Shown one piece after another: positions 63,120 to 64,000 of a stretch of DNA of 64,000 nucleotides. Both the position numbers and the translations under genes were made by a program. The DNA is from Ricinus communis. Lineage: Eukaryota > Streptophyta > Magnoliopsida > Malpighiales > Euphorbiaceae. The DNA lies in contig NC_063265.1 of NCBI RefSeq assembly GCF_019578655.1, positions 16,168,285-16,232,284 of the forward strand, read 5' to 3'. The notes beneath the pieces are model-generated. The model worked only from the letters and a program-made list of their open reading frames with translations, did no database searches and had not been told where the DNA came from. Each line of letters starts with the position of its first letter. Position 1 is the first letter of the stretch.

Positions 63120-64000
63120 GTAACGACATTGCCTTCTGTTTTGATTAATTAATTAATGCTAAACCTTCTTGACTGTGATCGTGCATATTGATAAATATAT
63201 ATTTATATTATATAAGTCTCAATTTTCATCTCTATTACAAAATTAGTGAATCCTGAACAAAAAGAACAGAAAAAGAAAAGGAACTGCGTCTGGCAATCTG
63301 AATGAATAGATTTGGTGTTGAGGAAGCTGGATTTGGTTTTGTATTAGATTACCAAAAGTAAGAAACATGCATTTGTTTAATTTGTTACGTTTCAGAAAAA
63401 TTAAGAGAGAGAAGTGATGAAAAGTGTAATGGTGACAGGGATGCAGTAATATTATAGCTCAACCAAGTCAAATGGTTGGCCAGATCCTAGTCATTGATAA
63501 TTAGAGAGTAATTAGCTCCTAATTATATGTCTGCTAAATATATATATTCCACCGTTAACTATAATTATGCTACAAATACTACAGGTAGTATTAAATTTTA
63601 AGATTTTTTACTCGAATAAATGGATTGAGATGATTCCTTTCGTTTCTTGTTTAGTTGGATGTCGATTAATATTTTAATTTGAATCAATATGTATTATTAA
63701 TTGATGAGAGTAAATTATGAGATTTTTTTCCTTATTTTGTATAGACTACTATCTTCAAATTAATTTTTCAGATTTTGATTTATGCTAATATGCTATGTTC
63801 CTATTATATGACAGAAATTAGTGGATTGTCTTACTTTATTTGAATTTCTTCCAAATACGTGCATTTAGTTTGTTCTATATATGACTTTAAGATACGTCAT
63901 CCCTCCCAAAATATGTTCCATCTTCTATTTACATTAATTTTGTTGTGCCAACTTATTCCTTTTTCACTATACAAAAAATTTTAATCATCGATATTCAATT
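63120..64000 (+). other. First intron of the second phosphatase gene
   Basis: From the GT donor at 63120 to the window end there is no acceptor followed by a phosphatase-like exon. The stretch is AT-rich intron-like sequence. Confidence 0.45.

Noticed and set aside
1..64000. tRNA, rRNA, CRISPR or bacterial-type operon features
   Set aside because: No cloverleaf with A and B boxes was found by eye, no direct-repeat array with spacers exists, and the spliced genes exclude a bacterial origin.

Overview
The window is nuclear DNA from a flowering plant, almost certainly a eudicot. Genes are split by short AT-rich introns with GT..AG borders, lie in very AT-rich intergenic DNA, and sit among plant retroelements. 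The gene set (plant uridine nucleosidase, A20/AN1 stress protein, plant purple acid phosphatases, a CYP71-type P450) is plant-specific. A rosid such as a member of the Euphorbiaceae is a guess from the P450 and general look, not something the sequence proves. There is no operon logic here. Genes are independent transcription units, and I saw no CRISPR, tRNA or rRNA.

Layout. 1-4.0 kb: gene-free AT-rich DNA with copies of a small palindromic repeat. 4.0-6.6 kb (+): a CYP71-like P450 pseudogene whose intron carries a solo LTR (5031-5829, target duplication CATAC). 9.86-10.17 kb (-): a small secreted LysM protein. 13.9-16.9 kb (-): a complete 9-exon uridine/inosine nucleosidase (URH1-like, 330 aa). 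17-23.6 kb: gene-free, with a terminal-inverted-repeat transposon family. 24.6-29.7 kb (-): a complete 8-exon TFIID subunit TAF12 (539 aa). 30.7-32.65 kb: a badly decayed tandem copy of the next gene. 34.3-36.7 kb (-): a complete 11-exon SLC35F-type membrane transporter (340 aa). 37-46 kb: gene-free, extremely AT-rich, with a MITE-like element at 43.2-43.6 kb. 46.74-47.24 kb (+): an intact A20/AN1 stress-associated protein (166 aa). 48.2-48.8 kb (-): an RNase H remnant of a LINE. 49.3-54.6 kb (+): a full-length but dead Ty3/gypsy retrotransposon with two 463-bp LTRs. 55.4-58.7 kb (-): a complete 5-exon purple acid phosphatase (447 aa, all seven metal ligands present). 62.96-63.12 kb (+): first exon of what looks like a second purple acid phosphatase in head-to-head orientation, running off the window.

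Exon borders were assembled by hand from the sequence. For URH1, TAF12, SLC35F and the first phosphatase every junction is GT..AG, the phases agree and the sums are whole codons, so these four models are solid. I found no convincing previously undescribed biological system. The most useful observations are the decayed tandem transporter copy, the head-to-head phosphatase pair, the solo LTR in the P450 intron, a stop codon lying inside a perfect splice donor in the LysM gene, an unnamed dispersed palindromic repeat, and the coding frame of the Ty3 element running into its 3' LTR.
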